Source of the DNA: Ideonella_A sp963843805
GTDB lineage: Bacteria > Pseudomonadota > Gammaproteobacteria > Burkholderiales > Burkholderiaceae_C
Reading direction: 5' to 3'
Length of the DNA stretch: 64,000 bases
Assembly (NCBI GenBank): GCA_963843805.1
Contig: CAWJLY010000003.1
Span: 240,133 to 304,132 of the forward strand
This document shows positions 9,807-18,109 of this stretch, piece by piece. Within the stretch, counting starts at the first letter, position 1; each line of letters starts with the position of its first letter. The notes beneath the pieces are model-generated. The model had not been told where the DNA came from. It saw only the letters and a list, made by a program, of their open reading frames with translations, and did not search any database. The position numbers and the translations under genes were made by a program.

Positions 9807-10367
9807 TCAAGCCGACAACAAGCGATTCACCAGTTCCGGCGTACTCGCCGCGCCATATTTCTTCATCAACCGCGCGCGATAGACATCAACGGTGCGCGGG
9901 CTGATCAGCAATCGCTTGCCGATCAGCTTGCTGGTCAGGCCGTCGATCAGCAACGCGGCGATTTCGCGTTCGCGTGGCGTCAGATCGAGCTTGAGCTGCC
10001 GCCGCGACGACAAGTCCTCGAAGCTCCAGATGCCGGCCGCATGGGGCTGCCGCGAATCGAGCGCGCGCCCGGACACATGGCACCAGAACAATTCGCCCGG
10101 CCGCCCGCCGCCGACGCGCCGCATCACCCGTTCGTCGGCATACCGGCCATGACCGTCGAGTTGCGCCAGTATTCGCTGGCCGGTGCGCTCGAATTCGGCC
10201 TGCGAGGGATACAACACCTCGAAGCTGCGGCCGACCAGCGCCCCACGCGTGGTGCGGAACATGTCGAGCATCGCGTGATTGCAGTCGACCATCAGCCGTT
10301 GCTCGGACAACACCAGGCCGACGGGTGCCATGTCGAACGCGATGCGGTAGTCGGGGGCGGGTGGCAT
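9807..10367 (-). CDS. PAS-LuxR transcriptional regulator
   Basis: A 186-residue regulator. An N-terminal PAS sensor domain (about residues 8-125, with MAPVGLVLSEQRL and ELFWCHVSGRAL) is followed by a LuxR-type helix-turn-helix (LTPREREIAALLIDGLTSKL ... ISPRTVDVYRARLMKKYG). There is no receiver domain, so it probably senses a ligand or redox state directly. It is divergent from scoAB, and a perfect inverted repeat (10449-10467) lies in the shared gap, so scoAB is the likely target. The ATG at 10367 has only a weak ribosome site. Confidence 0.85.
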   Translation of the reverse strand: MPPAPDYRIAFDMAPVGLVLSEQRLMVDCNHAMLDMFRTTRGALVGRSFEVLYPSQAEFERTGQRILAQLDGHGRYADERVMRRVGGGRPGELFWCHVSGRALDSRQPHAAGIWSFEDLSSRRQLKLDLTPREREIAALLIDGLTSKLIGKRLLISPRTVDVYRARLMKKYGAASTPELVNRLLSA

Positions 10368-10448
10368 ATCTGTGCGGGCGCGGTGTTGTAGATGAAGGCA
10401 TGACGGGTTTGACGAGCAAGGGTTAACACCGAGCTACCTTAGGCGATT

Positions 10449-10467
10449 TTACGTACCCCCTACGTAA
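10449..10467. promoter_or_regulatory. Perfect inverted repeat, probable LuxR-type operator
   Basis: TTACGTA - CCCCC - TACGTAA: seven-base perfect arms around a 5-bp spacer, between the PAS-LuxR gene and scoA, 71 bp before the scoA start. The symmetry and position suit a dimeric LuxR-type activator binding upstream of the scoAB promoter. The assignment to the adjacent regulator is inference. Confidence 0.6.
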
Positions 10468-10537
10468 TCGGTTACGCAGTACGCTTGGTCCTGTCGTGAA
10501 ACGCAATGTGCGTGGCACTTTTCTTCGGGGACTTTGG

Positions 10538-11260
10538 ATGAAAAAGCTCTATCCCAGCGCAGCCGCTGCGCTCGATGGTCTGGTCAAGGACGGCCAGTTG
10601 ATGGCCGTCGGCGGCTTTGGCCTGTGCGGCATCCCCGAAGCACTGATCGCCGCCTTGCGCGACAGCAAGGTGAAAGACCTGACCGTCATTTCGAACAACG
10701 CCGGCGTTGACGGGTTCGGCCTCGGCCTGCTGCTCGAATCGCGGCAGATCAAACGCATGATCTCGAGCTACGTCGGCGAGAACAAGGAGTTCGAGCGCCA
10801 GTACCTGGCCGGTGAACTCGAGCTCGAATTCACCCCGCAAGGCACCCTGGCCGAGAAGCTGCGTGCCGGCGGTGCCGGCATCCCGGCGTTTTTTACCCGC
10901 ACCGGCGTCGGCACGATGGTGGCCGAAGGCAAGGAGACCCGCGAGTTCGACGGCCAGACCTACGTGATGGAGCGGTCGCTGCTGCCCGATGTGGCGCTGG
11001 TCAAGGCCTGGAAGGCAGACAAGAGCGGCAACCTGATCTTTCGCCGCACCGCACGCAACTTCAACCCGGCCTGTGCGATGGCCGGACAGGTGACGGTGGT
11101 CGAGGTCGAGGAGATCGTCAACACCGGCGATTTCGATCCCGATGCGATCCACCTGCCGGGCATCTATGTGCACCGCGTGGTCGTCAATGCCCATCCGGAA
11201 AAGCGCATCGAAAAACGCACGCTGACCGAACAGAAATCAACCGCAGCAGCAGGAGCCTGA
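10538..11260 (+). CDS. scoA: 3-oxoacid CoA-transferase subunit A
   Basis: Alpha subunit (240 residues) of a succinyl-CoA:3-ketoacid CoA-transferase, which activates acetoacetate to acetoacetyl-CoA at the expense of succinyl-CoA. The CoA-transferase family I motif GGFGLCGIPEALI is at residues ~22-34, and later blocks (ISNNAG, FTRTGVGT) are conserved. The stop is two bases from the scoB start, so both form one operon. The start at 10538 (MKKLYPSAAAALDGL) matches the family; a longer upstream extension does not. Confidence 0.93.
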   Translation: MKKLYPSAAAALDGLVKDGQLMAVGGFGLCGIPEALIAALRDSKVKDLTVISNNAGVDGFGLGLLLESRQIKRMISSYVGENKEFERQYLAGELELEFTPQGTLAEKLRAGGAGIPAFFTRTGVGTMVAEGKETREFDGQTYVMERSLLPDVALVKAWKADKSGNLIFRRTARNFNPACAMAGQVTVVEVEEIVNTGDFDPDAIHLPGIYVHRVVVNAHPEKRIEKRTLTEQKSTAAAGA

Positions 11261-11262
11261 GC

Positions 11263-11901
11263 ATGGCCTGGACTCACGATCAAATGGCGGCCCGCGCGGC
11301 CAGGGAATTGCGCGACGGCTATTACGTCAACCTCGGTATCGGTCTGCCCACGCTGGTGGCCAATTTCGTCGACCCGGCGATCGAGGTGTGGCTGCAAAGC
11401 GAAAACGGCATGCTCGGCATCGGACCGTTTCCGACCGAAGACGAAGTCGACGCCGACCTGATCAACGCCGGCAAGCAGACCGTCACCACCATCCCGGGCT
11501 CGTCGATCTTCGGCTCGCACGACAGCTTCGCGATGATCCGCGGTGGCAAGATCAATCTGAGCATCCTCGGCGCGATGCAGGTCAGCGCCAAGGGCGATCT
11601 GGCCAACTGGATGATTCCCGGCAAGATGGTCAAGGGAATGGGCGGCGCGATGGACCTGGTGGCTGGCGTCAAGCAGGTCGTCGTGCTGATGGAGCACGTG
11701 GCGAGGAAGAAGGACGGCAGCACCGACCTGAAGATCCTGCCCGAATGCAGCTTGCCACTGACCGGGGTGGGCGTGGTCAATCGCATCATCACCGATCTGG
11801 CGGTGCTCGACGTGACGCCCGCAGGATTGAAAGTGGTCGAGATGGCGCCCGGGGTGACGCGAGAAGAATTGCAGCAGAAGACCGGTGCGCCGCTGCACTG
11901 A
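11263..11901 (+). CDS. scoB: 3-oxoacid CoA-transferase subunit B
   Basis: Beta subunit, 212 residues. It carries the catalytic SENG motif (LQSENGMLGIG, residues ~45-55) whose Glu forms the CoA thioester, and the GLPTLVANF motif. A GGAGC ribosome site lies in the scoA tail. Works with ScoA in ketone-body or 3-oxoacid use; likely controlled by the divergent PAS-LuxR regulator. Confidence 0.93.
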   Translation: MAWTHDQMAARAARELRDGYYVNLGIGLPTLVANFVDPAIEVWLQSENGMLGIGPFPTEDEVDADLINAGKQTVTTIPGSSIFGSHDSFAMIRGGKINLSILGAMQVSAKGDLANWMIPGKMVKGMGGAMDLVAGVKQVVVLMEHVARKKDGSTDLKILPECSLPLTGVGVVNRIITDLAVLDVTPAGLKVVEMAPGVTREELQQKTGAPLH

Positions 11902-11922
11902 ACCGCTCGGCGTTTTTTTGTA

Positions 11923-11985
11923 GGAGCGGCTTCAACCGCGCTTCTGAATCCTTCAGCTATCCCGAAGCGCGGCTGAAGTCGCTCC
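11923..11985. repeat. Intergenic hairpin repeat after scoB
   Basis: Two 22-base arms (11923-11944 and 11964-11985, two mismatches) begin GGAGCGGCTTCAACCGCG and end CGCGGCTGAAGTCGCTCC, enclosing a 19-base loop. It is related in style to the GTGGGAGCG element of truB and fills the gap between the convergent scoB and pyrD genes, where it may also terminate transcription. Confidence 0.65.
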
Positions 11986-12008
11986 GACTGGTCAATTCAT
12001 TCAAGTCC

Positions 12009-13055
12009 TCATCGCTTGGCAGCGGCCGCAAGCGCCCGCGCTGCCTGTACCACCAGTTCCGGGCCTTTGTAGATGAAGCCGGTATAGATCTGCACCAGAT
12101 CGGCGCCCGCCGCCCTTTTGGCGACCGCATCGGCCGCGCTCATGACGCCGCCGACGCCGATGATCGGATAGGTGGGGCCCAACGCCGCGCGCAGCTGGCC
12201 AATCACCCGGTTCGACGCCTCGAATACCGGCGCGCCGGACAGGCCGCCGGTCTCGTTGCCGTGTGGCAGGTGGGCCACTCGTTCGCGGGCAATCGTCGTA
12301 TTGGTTGCAATCACACCGTCGATCGCATGTTTTTTCAGGGTGCCGGCAATCGCTGCGACCTGATCGCTGTCGAGATCGGGCGCGATCTTGACGAACACCG
12401 GCACCGTGCGGGCATGCAGGCGGGCCAGTTCGCCGCGCCGTTCATGGATCGCGCCAAGCAGACCATCCAGCGCGGCGTCGCCTTGCAGGCTGCGCAGGTT
12501 GCTGGTGTTGGGGCTCGAGATGTTGACCGTCACATAGTCTGCGTGCGGGTAGACACCGTCGAGACAGGCCAGATAGTCGTCGACTGCGCGCTCGATCGGC
12601 GTGGCCGCGTTCTTGCCGATATTCAGGCCGAGAATGCCGCCGTTGCCGCGAAAGCGCGCGCGTCGCACGTTGCGGACAAAGGCATCGAGCCCCTCGTTGT
12701 TGAAACCGAGCCGGTTGATCAAGGCCTGTGCCTGCGGCAGGCGAAACATGCGCGGCTTCGGATTGCCGGGCTGCGCCTTCGGTGTCACGGTGCCGACTTC
12801 GACAAAGGCAAAACCCATCGCGCCCAGCGCATCGATGCATTGGCCGTTCTTGTCGAGCCCGGCCGCCAGCCCGATCCGGTTCGCGAAGTTGAGGCCTGCC
12901 AGGCTGACGGGATCGTCGATGCAGGGCTGCGTGATCACACCGATCAACGGCGTGTGCTGGATGCGCGCCAACGCGCCGAGCGTCAGGTCATGGGCCTGTT
13001 CGGGGTCGAGGCCGAACAGGAACGGGCGCGTCAGCGCATACGGGATGAGAGGCAT
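12009..13055 (-). CDS. pyrD: Dihydroorotate dehydrogenase (quinone), class 2
   Basis: Oxidises dihydroorotate to orotate with transfer of electrons to quinone (pyrimidine synthesis). 348 residues, intact. Visible are the class 2 N-terminal segment (LIPYALTRPFLFGLDPEQAH), the LAAGLDKNG substrate/FMN motif, FNNEG, and the SSPNTSNLR loop with the catalytic Ser. Start at the Met at 13055 matches family N-termini. It is divergent from rpiA with about 110 bp between the starts. Confidence 0.95.
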   Translation of the reverse strand: MPLIPYALTRPFLFGLDPEQAHDLTLGALARIQHTPLIGVITQPCIDDPVSLAGLNFANRIGLAAGLDKNGQCIDALGAMGFAFVEVGTVTPKAQPGNPKPRMFRLPQAQALINRLGFNNEGLDAFVRNVRRARFRGNGGILGLNIGKNAATPIERAVDDYLACLDGVYPHADYVTVNISSPNTSNLRSLQGDAALDGLLGAIHERRGELARLHARTVPVFVKIAPDLDSDQVAAIAGTLKKHAIDGVIATNTTIARERVAHLPHGNETGGLSGAPVFEASNRVIGQLRAALGPTYPIIGVGGVMSAADAVAKRAAGADLVQIYTGFIYKGPELVVQAARALAAAAKR

Positions 13056-13166
13056 GTCGATAGGGTTCCGCGTGCCGCTGTGTGGAACCACGCACACGGG
13101 CTGGCGCTATAGCGTCTTGGATAATCGCCGATTGTCGCAAACGCCCGGCTGCTGCCCGTGACCCCG

Positions 13167-13844
13167 ATGACCCAAGACGAACTGAAAAAGCAGGTTGCGC
13201 AAGCGGCGCTGAAGCATGTCGCCGCGTTGCCGCAGCCGTCCGCTGGCCTGGTGATCGGCGTCGGCACCGGCTCCACCGTCAATTTTTTCATCGATGAGCT
13301 GGCCAGCATTGGCAACCGCCTGGCCGGCGCGGTCTCGAGCAGCGAACGCAGCAGCGAGCGGCTGCGCTCGCACGGCATCGCCGTACTCGACGGCAGCCAG
13401 GTCGAGAGCCTGCCGGTGTATGTCGACGGTGCCGATGAGATCGACGGCCGCGGCTACATGATCAAGGGTGGCGGGGCTGCACTGACCCGCGAAAAGATCG
13501 TCGCCGATCTGGCCGAGCGCTTCATCTGCATCGCCGACGAATCCAAGCGGGTCGAGGTATTGGGACGCTTTGCACTGCCGGTCGAGGTGATCCCGATGGC
13601 GACCGGGCAGATCGTCCGCGCATTCCATCGCATCGGTGGACGCGCCGTCGTCCGCGCTGGCGTGTCGACCGACAACGGCTGCGCGATCGTCGATGTTCAC
13701 GGCTTGTCGATTGCCGATCCGCCGGCGCTGGAGGCTGAAATCAATCAATGGCCGGGGGTTGTATGTGTTGGCATATTTGCCCGCAACAAGGCTGACATGT
13801 GCCTGCTCGGCAGTGCGGACGGTGTGCTGAGCCTGACCTTTTGA
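13167..13844 (+). CDS. rpiA: Ribose-5-phosphate isomerase A
   Basis: Interconverts ribose-5-phosphate and ribulose-5-phosphate in the pentose phosphate pathway. About 225 residues, intact. Motifs: GVGTGSTVNFFIDEL, VDGADEIDGRGYMIKGGG and ALTREKIVA, which carry the catalytic Asp, Lys and Glu residues. A GTG nine bases upstream (13158) is an alternative start. Confidence 0.95.
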   Translation: MTQDELKKQVAQAALKHVAALPQPSAGLVIGVGTGSTVNFFIDELASIGNRLAGAVSSSERSSERLRSHGIAVLDGSQVESLPVYVDGADEIDGRGYMIKGGGAALTREKIVADLAERFICIADESKRVEVLGRFALPVEVIPMATGQIVRAFHRIGGRAVVRAGVSTDNGCAIVDVHGLSIADPPALEAEINQWPGVVCVGIFARNKADMCLLGSADGVLSLTF

Positions 13845-13948
13845 CCCGACCCTGCTGATCGGGCCGCGCAATTCTTTGTGGCTGCCAAACGGCCAGTCTG
13901 CAAAATGCGCGTAACCTTCGCCCATCGATCCACGCAGGAGCCCGGCTG

Positions 13949-14140
13949 ATGGCAAAACCAAACTATTCGTTCGAGAAACGCCAACGCGAGTTGGCCAAGA
14001 AAAGAAAAAAAGAAGACAAGGAGCGTGAAAAGGCCGATCGCAAGGTCGGCGGTGACGCTCCATCGAACGATGAAACCGGTGCTGATGCCAGCGAGCCGGG
14101 AGTGGCACAGTCGCCTGCGGGACCCGCCGCATCGATCTGA
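13949..14140 (+). CDS. Small highly charged conserved protein (63 aa)
   Basis: Begins MAKPNYSFEKRQRELAKKRK and continues with a Lys/Glu-rich helix, then an acidic, Ala/Gly-rich tail. An AGGAG ribosome site is nine bases upstream. Small proteins with this opening are widespread in proteobacteria, but no function is assigned. It sits alone between rpiA and the convergent mnmC gene. Confidence 0.75.
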   Translation: MAKPNYSFEKRQRELAKKRKKEDKEREKADRKVGGDAPSNDETGADASEPGVAQSPAGPAASI

Positions 14141-14170
14141 ATCCGGCTGATTGCCCGACAGGCCGGATTC

Positions 14171-16108
14171 TCAGAAACCGTTGGCAGCCGAGCCCGGCCC
14201 GTCGGATGGTTCGCAATCATGAGTCGGGTCGTTGCCTCGATGTGCTGCCCGGCGCCGATTGGCGCGGCTCAGGAATCGTGCCGGATCGATGGCATCGAGC
14301 AGGTCTGCCTCCAGCGGTACCGGTGCACCGGTCATCATCGCCGCCAACACCTGCGCGGCCAGCGGCGACCAGGTGAGGCCGCGTGAACCGAGCGCCGTCA
14401 ACATGAACAAGCCCGGCTGCCGCGGCACGAAACGGGGCTGATCCCATGCCCCGCCACTGCCACCGGCCCAGGCTGCGGGGACGGCACCGATCAGCGGCAG
14501 GCGATCGCTGGCGACACAACGCCAGGCGGTGCGGCCGGCGAAGCGACTGATCGGCAGACGGCCGATCGGATCGAACTGCGCACTCAGCAAGGCAAGTCGC
14601 GAGGCGTTTTCGCGGTGATCGGCGGCGCGGATGCCGGCGTCATCATCCGCCGGCTGCGAGGTCGCGCCGAATATCAATGAGTGGTCGATGGCCGGCAGCA
14701 CATAACCCGCGCCGCTCAGCGGCAGAGCCGGCGCCCGGACGTCGGCGGGCAGTTCGTCGATCTGGCTGGTCTGGCCACGCACCTGTTGCAGCGGCCAATC
14801 GATCGGCGCTGCCGCCAGGCCATCGAGCAGCCGCTGCGCGCCGCCCGCGTTGGCCAGCACCAGGCTGTCGGCAGCGGCAATCGGGTTGGCATCACGGTCC
14901 AGCAAGACCCATTGATCGGCAACCCGCCGGATGGCGTCGACTTGTACGCCGCCGATGAAATGGCAGGCGGCCGCCGCGCGGTCAAGCCAGCATGCAGCCA
15001 GCCAGGCCGGTCGCATCCAGCCGCCAGTCGGGTAGAACCAGGCCGGTTCGGTGACGGCAATCCCGGCCATGATCGACGCCTGGGCGGCGTCCAGGGCCTG
15101 CACAAAGTCGGCGGGCAGCCGCAACTTGTCGAGCACCGCCTGCATGGCCGGTTGATCGACCAACTTGCTGCCCAGGCGCAACAGGCCATCGACCGAGCCG
15201 GATGTGACACCTTGACGGGCCGATCCGGCCAACAGCCGGCGGAAGGTGTTGCCGGCTTCGAGCGCTGCAGCACGGTTGAAGCGGGCGTGGTGGCCGTCAT
15301 GGGCATGAACGACTCCGTGAAAGACGCCCGCGCCATTGCCGGAAGCCTCCGCCGCCGGCGCGTGATGGCGATCGAGCAGCGTCACCGAACAACCCTGATC
15401 GACCAGCGCCGCGGCGGTGGCGCAGCCGGCCAGCCCTGCACCCAGCACCGCGACATGACGCCCGGCCGCCACGGCCGCGATGCGACGGGCTGGCGGTCTG
15501 CTCGGGCTGAAGTGCGGTTTGAACAGGCCGCTCAGCGTTGCCGCGGATTTTTCATCGGCGGCCAGCGACTCGACCTCGAATCCGGCCGCGCGCAAACCGT
15601 CGGCCAGCTGATCATCAGTCGACACGCTGGCGAGCGACGCTGCAGGCGCCGCCAGACGGGCCAGTCGTTTGCCGAGTCGCGGCTGCCAGCTCGAACCGCG
15701 CGCAAGCTGGTCCGGCTGGTCGAGGAAAAAAGCGTCGACACGGGCCACCAGTTCGCTCAGCCCGTCGGCCGGCTCGGTGACGGCGAGCAGCAGCCGAAGC
15801 CGCCCCGACTCGAATTCCAGCCGGTGGATATTCGGCGTCAGCGCGGGCCACGCGGCGACGAGTCGAGTCGCCAGCGGCGCCAGGGCCTCAGGGCGCGGCG
15901 TCTGCCGCAAGACATCGGTGCTGGGCGGGTGCCGATCGAACGCGATGTAGTGCAGCGTCCGGCACCGATGCGGATCGGCACGCCAGCTGTTCCAAAGCCG
16001 AAGAAAGCGATCGCCAGCGCCGAAGCCCGTCGCCAGCACGACAAACTGATCCCGCCCCGCCCATCGTCGCCGCAGATCGGCGATGCCGATTGCTTCACGA
16101 GTTGTCAT
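14171..16108 (-). CDS. mnmC: MnmC-type bifunctional tRNA mnm5s2U34 enzyme with short N-terminus
   Basis: Two-domain enzyme of tRNA wobble-uridine modification. The N-terminal methyltransferase region (FVVLATGFGAGDRFLRLW ... HYIAFDRHP) is followed by a FAD-dependent oxidase domain (HVAVLGAGLAGCATAAALVD, residues ~215 on; EASGNGAGVFHG). About 645 residues. Usual MnmC proteins have another 25-40 residues before the AdoMet motif; here the frame begins only ~10 residues before WAGRDQFVV. I chose ATG 16108, which overlaps a small upstream frame by ATGA; a TTG at 16132 adds eight residues. The short N-terminus may reflect a real start shift or an upstream base error. It lies convergent to the small 13949 gene. 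Confidence 0.82.
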   Translation of the reverse strand: MTTREAIGIADLRRRWAGRDQFVVLATGFGAGDRFLRLWNSWRADPHRCRTLHYIAFDRHPPSTDVLRQTPRPEALAPLATRLVAAWPALTPNIHRLEFESGRLRLLLAVTEPADGLSELVARVDAFFLDQPDQLARGSSWQPRLGKRLARLAAPAASLASVSTDDQLADGLRAAGFEVESLAADEKSAATLSGLFKPHFSPSRPPARRIAAVAAGRHVAVLGAGLAGCATAAALVDQGCSVTLLDRHHAPAAEASGNGAGVFHGVVHAHDGHHARFNRAAALEAGNTFRRLLAGSARQGVTSGSVDGLLRLGSKLVDQPAMQAVLDKLRLPADFVQALDAAQASIMAGIAVTEPAWFYPTGGWMRPAWLAACWLDRAAAACHFIGGVQVDAIRRVADQWVLLDRDANPIAAADSLVLANAGGAQRLLDGLAAAPIDWPLQQVRGQTSQIDELPADVRAPALPLSGAGYVLPAIDHSLIFGATSQPADDDAGIRAADHRENASRLALLSAQFDPIGRLPISRFAGRTAWRCVASDRLPLIGAVPAAWAGGSGGAWDQPRFVPRQPGLFMLTALGSRGLTWSPLAAQVLAAMMTGAPVPLEADLLDAIDPARFLSRANRRRAAHRGNDPTHDCEPSDGPGSAANGF

Positions 16109-16236
16109 CGGCCACGCTGGCTGGCCAGCCAATCGAGCAGGCGGGCATTTCGCCGCTTGCAGCCGCCGGCAGACGCCTGCCTAGGATGATGTTGCAACAC
16201 CGCCAGCCTGTTGGCGGTGGCAGGGTCGAAAGGCAT
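16105..16236 (-). CDS. Possible small protein upstream of mnmC (43 aa)
   Basis: An ATG-started frame, MPFDPATANRLAVLQHHPRQ followed by an Arg-rich tail, whose stop overlaps the mnmC ATG (ATGA). The overlap suggests translational coupling, but the ribosome site is weak and I do not recognise the sequence. It could alternatively represent part of the mnmC N-terminal region displaced by a base error. Confidence 0.3.
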   Translation of the reverse strand: MPFDPATANRLAVLQHHPRQASAGGCKRRNARLLDWLASQRGR

Positions 16237-16268
16237 CAGCGCGCTTCGACCATCGTCGCGAGCGACCT

Positions 16269-16823
16269 TCAGACCCGCTTGCGGTACTCGTGAGTGCGGG
16301 TATCGATCTCGATCTGGTCGCCGGGCGCCACGAACAACGGCACCGAAACCTCGAAACCGGTGGCCAGCTTGGCCGGCTTCAGCACCTTGCCCGAGGTGTC
16401 GCCCTTGACGGCCGGTTCGGTGTAGACCACTTCACGAACCAGGCTGGTCGGCAGTTCGACCGAAATCGCCTTGCCGTCGTAGAACACGACCTCGACCGGC
16501 ATCGCATCTTCGAGATACTGGACCGCGTCGCCCATGTTCTCGGACTCGACCTCGAACTGGTTGTATTCACCGTCCATGAAGGCGTACATCGGGTCGGCGA
16601 AATAGGAATAGGTGCAGTCCTTCTTGTCGAGGATCACCTGGTCCATCTTGTCGTCGGCCTTGAAGACAACTTCGGTGCCCGAGTTGTTCAGCAGGCTTTT
16701 CAGCTTCATGCGAACGGTGGCCGAATTGCGGCCGCCGCGGCTGTATTCGGTGCGCAGCACGACCATCGGGTCCTTGCCCTGCATGATGACGTTGCCGGCG
16801 CGAATTTCCTGTGCGGTTTTCAT
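16269..16823 (-). CDS. efp: Translation elongation factor P, Arg32 type
   Basis: EF-P relieves ribosome stalling at polyproline. 184 residues, intact. Domain I holds the loop SRGGRNSATVRMK with arginine at position 32, the residue that is rhamnosylated by EarP in species with this EF-P subtype (established for Pseudomonas and Shewanella, and found in betaproteobacteria). The ATG at 16823 is the conserved start (MKTAQEIRAGNV). earP is immediately upstream on the same strand. Confidence 0.95.
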   Translation of the reverse strand: MKTAQEIRAGNVIMQGKDPMVVLRTEYSRGGRNSATVRMKLKSLLNNSGTEVVFKADDKMDQVILDKKDCTYSYFADPMYAFMDGEYNQFEVESENMGDAVQYLEDAMPVEVVFYDGKAISVELPTSLVREVVYTEPAVKGDTSGKVLKPAKLATGFEVSVPLFVAPGDQIEIDTRTHEYRKRV

Positions 16824-16924
16824 GGGTATTTCCGTAAGTTTCCGCGGCTTCGACTGGGTGCAGGCGCGGACTGGGTTCGGCGTGACGGACGTTTTTGTCG
16901 CCTCGCCGCGCAAAGCCCACGATT

Positions 16925-18053
16925 TTAGCCGTGCTTCGGCGACGAAGGCGCGCAGGCGGCTCAGAAGATCCGCCTGCGCCAACAGATATTCGCGCCAGGC
17001 GAGACAACGGGCTTGCCAGGGCCGGCGATCCGCAAGCAGGAGAGGCCAGCCAGCATCCGGAGCCGACCAGCCATTCCAGCCGCGCCAGAGATGGGTCACG
17101 CCGTCCGCCAGCGCTGAATCGTTGCCGCCGATGGCCGGATCGAAAAAGCGCGCCAGAAAGGCATCGGCCTTCGGCCGGTCGGCGCCATCGGACTGCGGAT
17201 AAAGCTGCCAGACGAACGGGCGCCCGGCCCATTGCGCACGCACCGCGCTGTCTTCGCCGCGCACCCAGTTGATATCGCAGCTCCACAGCAGATGGTCGTA
17301 GTCGGTCTGCGTCAGCCAGGGCAGGGTGATGACCCGCAGGCCGCCGCGCTGCATCGTCGGTCCGAGCAGATCGCTCAGCGCCGCGCTGGCCGCGCCGGCG
17401 GTGGCCAGCAAGGCAGTCGGCGGTGGCGGCCGCTTTGATGTCCGAGCGCAAGCGTGTTCGACCAGACCGGCCAACGGGGCGTCGGGATAACAGAAGATGC
17501 TGAAGGCCTGCTCGCCTGGCCGCAGGCACGATTCCGTTGCCGGCCAGCCATGCGCCGCGGGTCGAAGGCTTGCTGCCGGCGCTGCAGCCCCGGCTCTCGC
17601 AACAGGCCGCCGCTGCGCGCACTGAAACCGGGAAAAAAAAAGTGCTTGATCAGCCCCGCTGCCGGCCCGTGCGATCTGCGGTGACGGCAGACGGTGGCTG
17701 CGCTCGGCATGCGGCTCGGCGCTCAGGTATTCGAGATTGATCCAGGCCGGCTGACAGCCGGCTGTGCTGCTTCATCGCGGCCATCCGAGCGACGAAAGCC
17801 GCCGGCGGATCGCAGCCGAAAGCCTCGATGACGACATCGCCGGGCGCCACGTCGCCGCCTCGGTCCAATCGCAGCACGCTGACCAGCGGATGGGTCGTCG
17901 GGCATGTCCGGGCGCCATCCAGGCGAGGGCGCTGGCGTCGTCGACCCACAGCCGCACCGGCTGGCCACTCTCGGCCAATTGCGACGCCAGCCGCCAGCAG
18001 ACACCGATATCGCCGAAGTTGTCGACCACACGGCAAAACAGGTCCCAAGGCAT
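16925..18053 (-). CDS. earP: EF-P arginine rhamnosyltransferase EarP, frameshifted
   Basis: GT-B glycosyltransferase that transfers rhamnose from dTDP-rhamnose to EF-P Arg32. The N-terminus (MPWDLFCRVVDNFGDIGVCW) and the C-terminal blocks (LPWLTQTDYDHLLWSCDINW, VRGEDSAVRAQWAGRPFVWQ) are diagnostic. Frame changes occur at about 17900, 17700 and 17480. In the last frame the reading continues in phase into efp; one base removed near 16930 exposes a TAA at 16925-16927 at the expected end, so I take the earP-efp fusion as artefactual. With efp it forms the rhamnosylation module. Confidence 0.85.
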
Positions 18054-18109
18054 CGGCGCATTATCGGTCTGGCCAACGCGGCAGAATCGGGACCGTTGAT
18101 ACCTGCATC

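Noticed and set aside
11388..13112. 574-codon plus-strand frame overlapping scoB and pyrD
   Set aside because: Arg/Asp-rich shadow translation crossing two well-identified genes and the intergenic hairpin.
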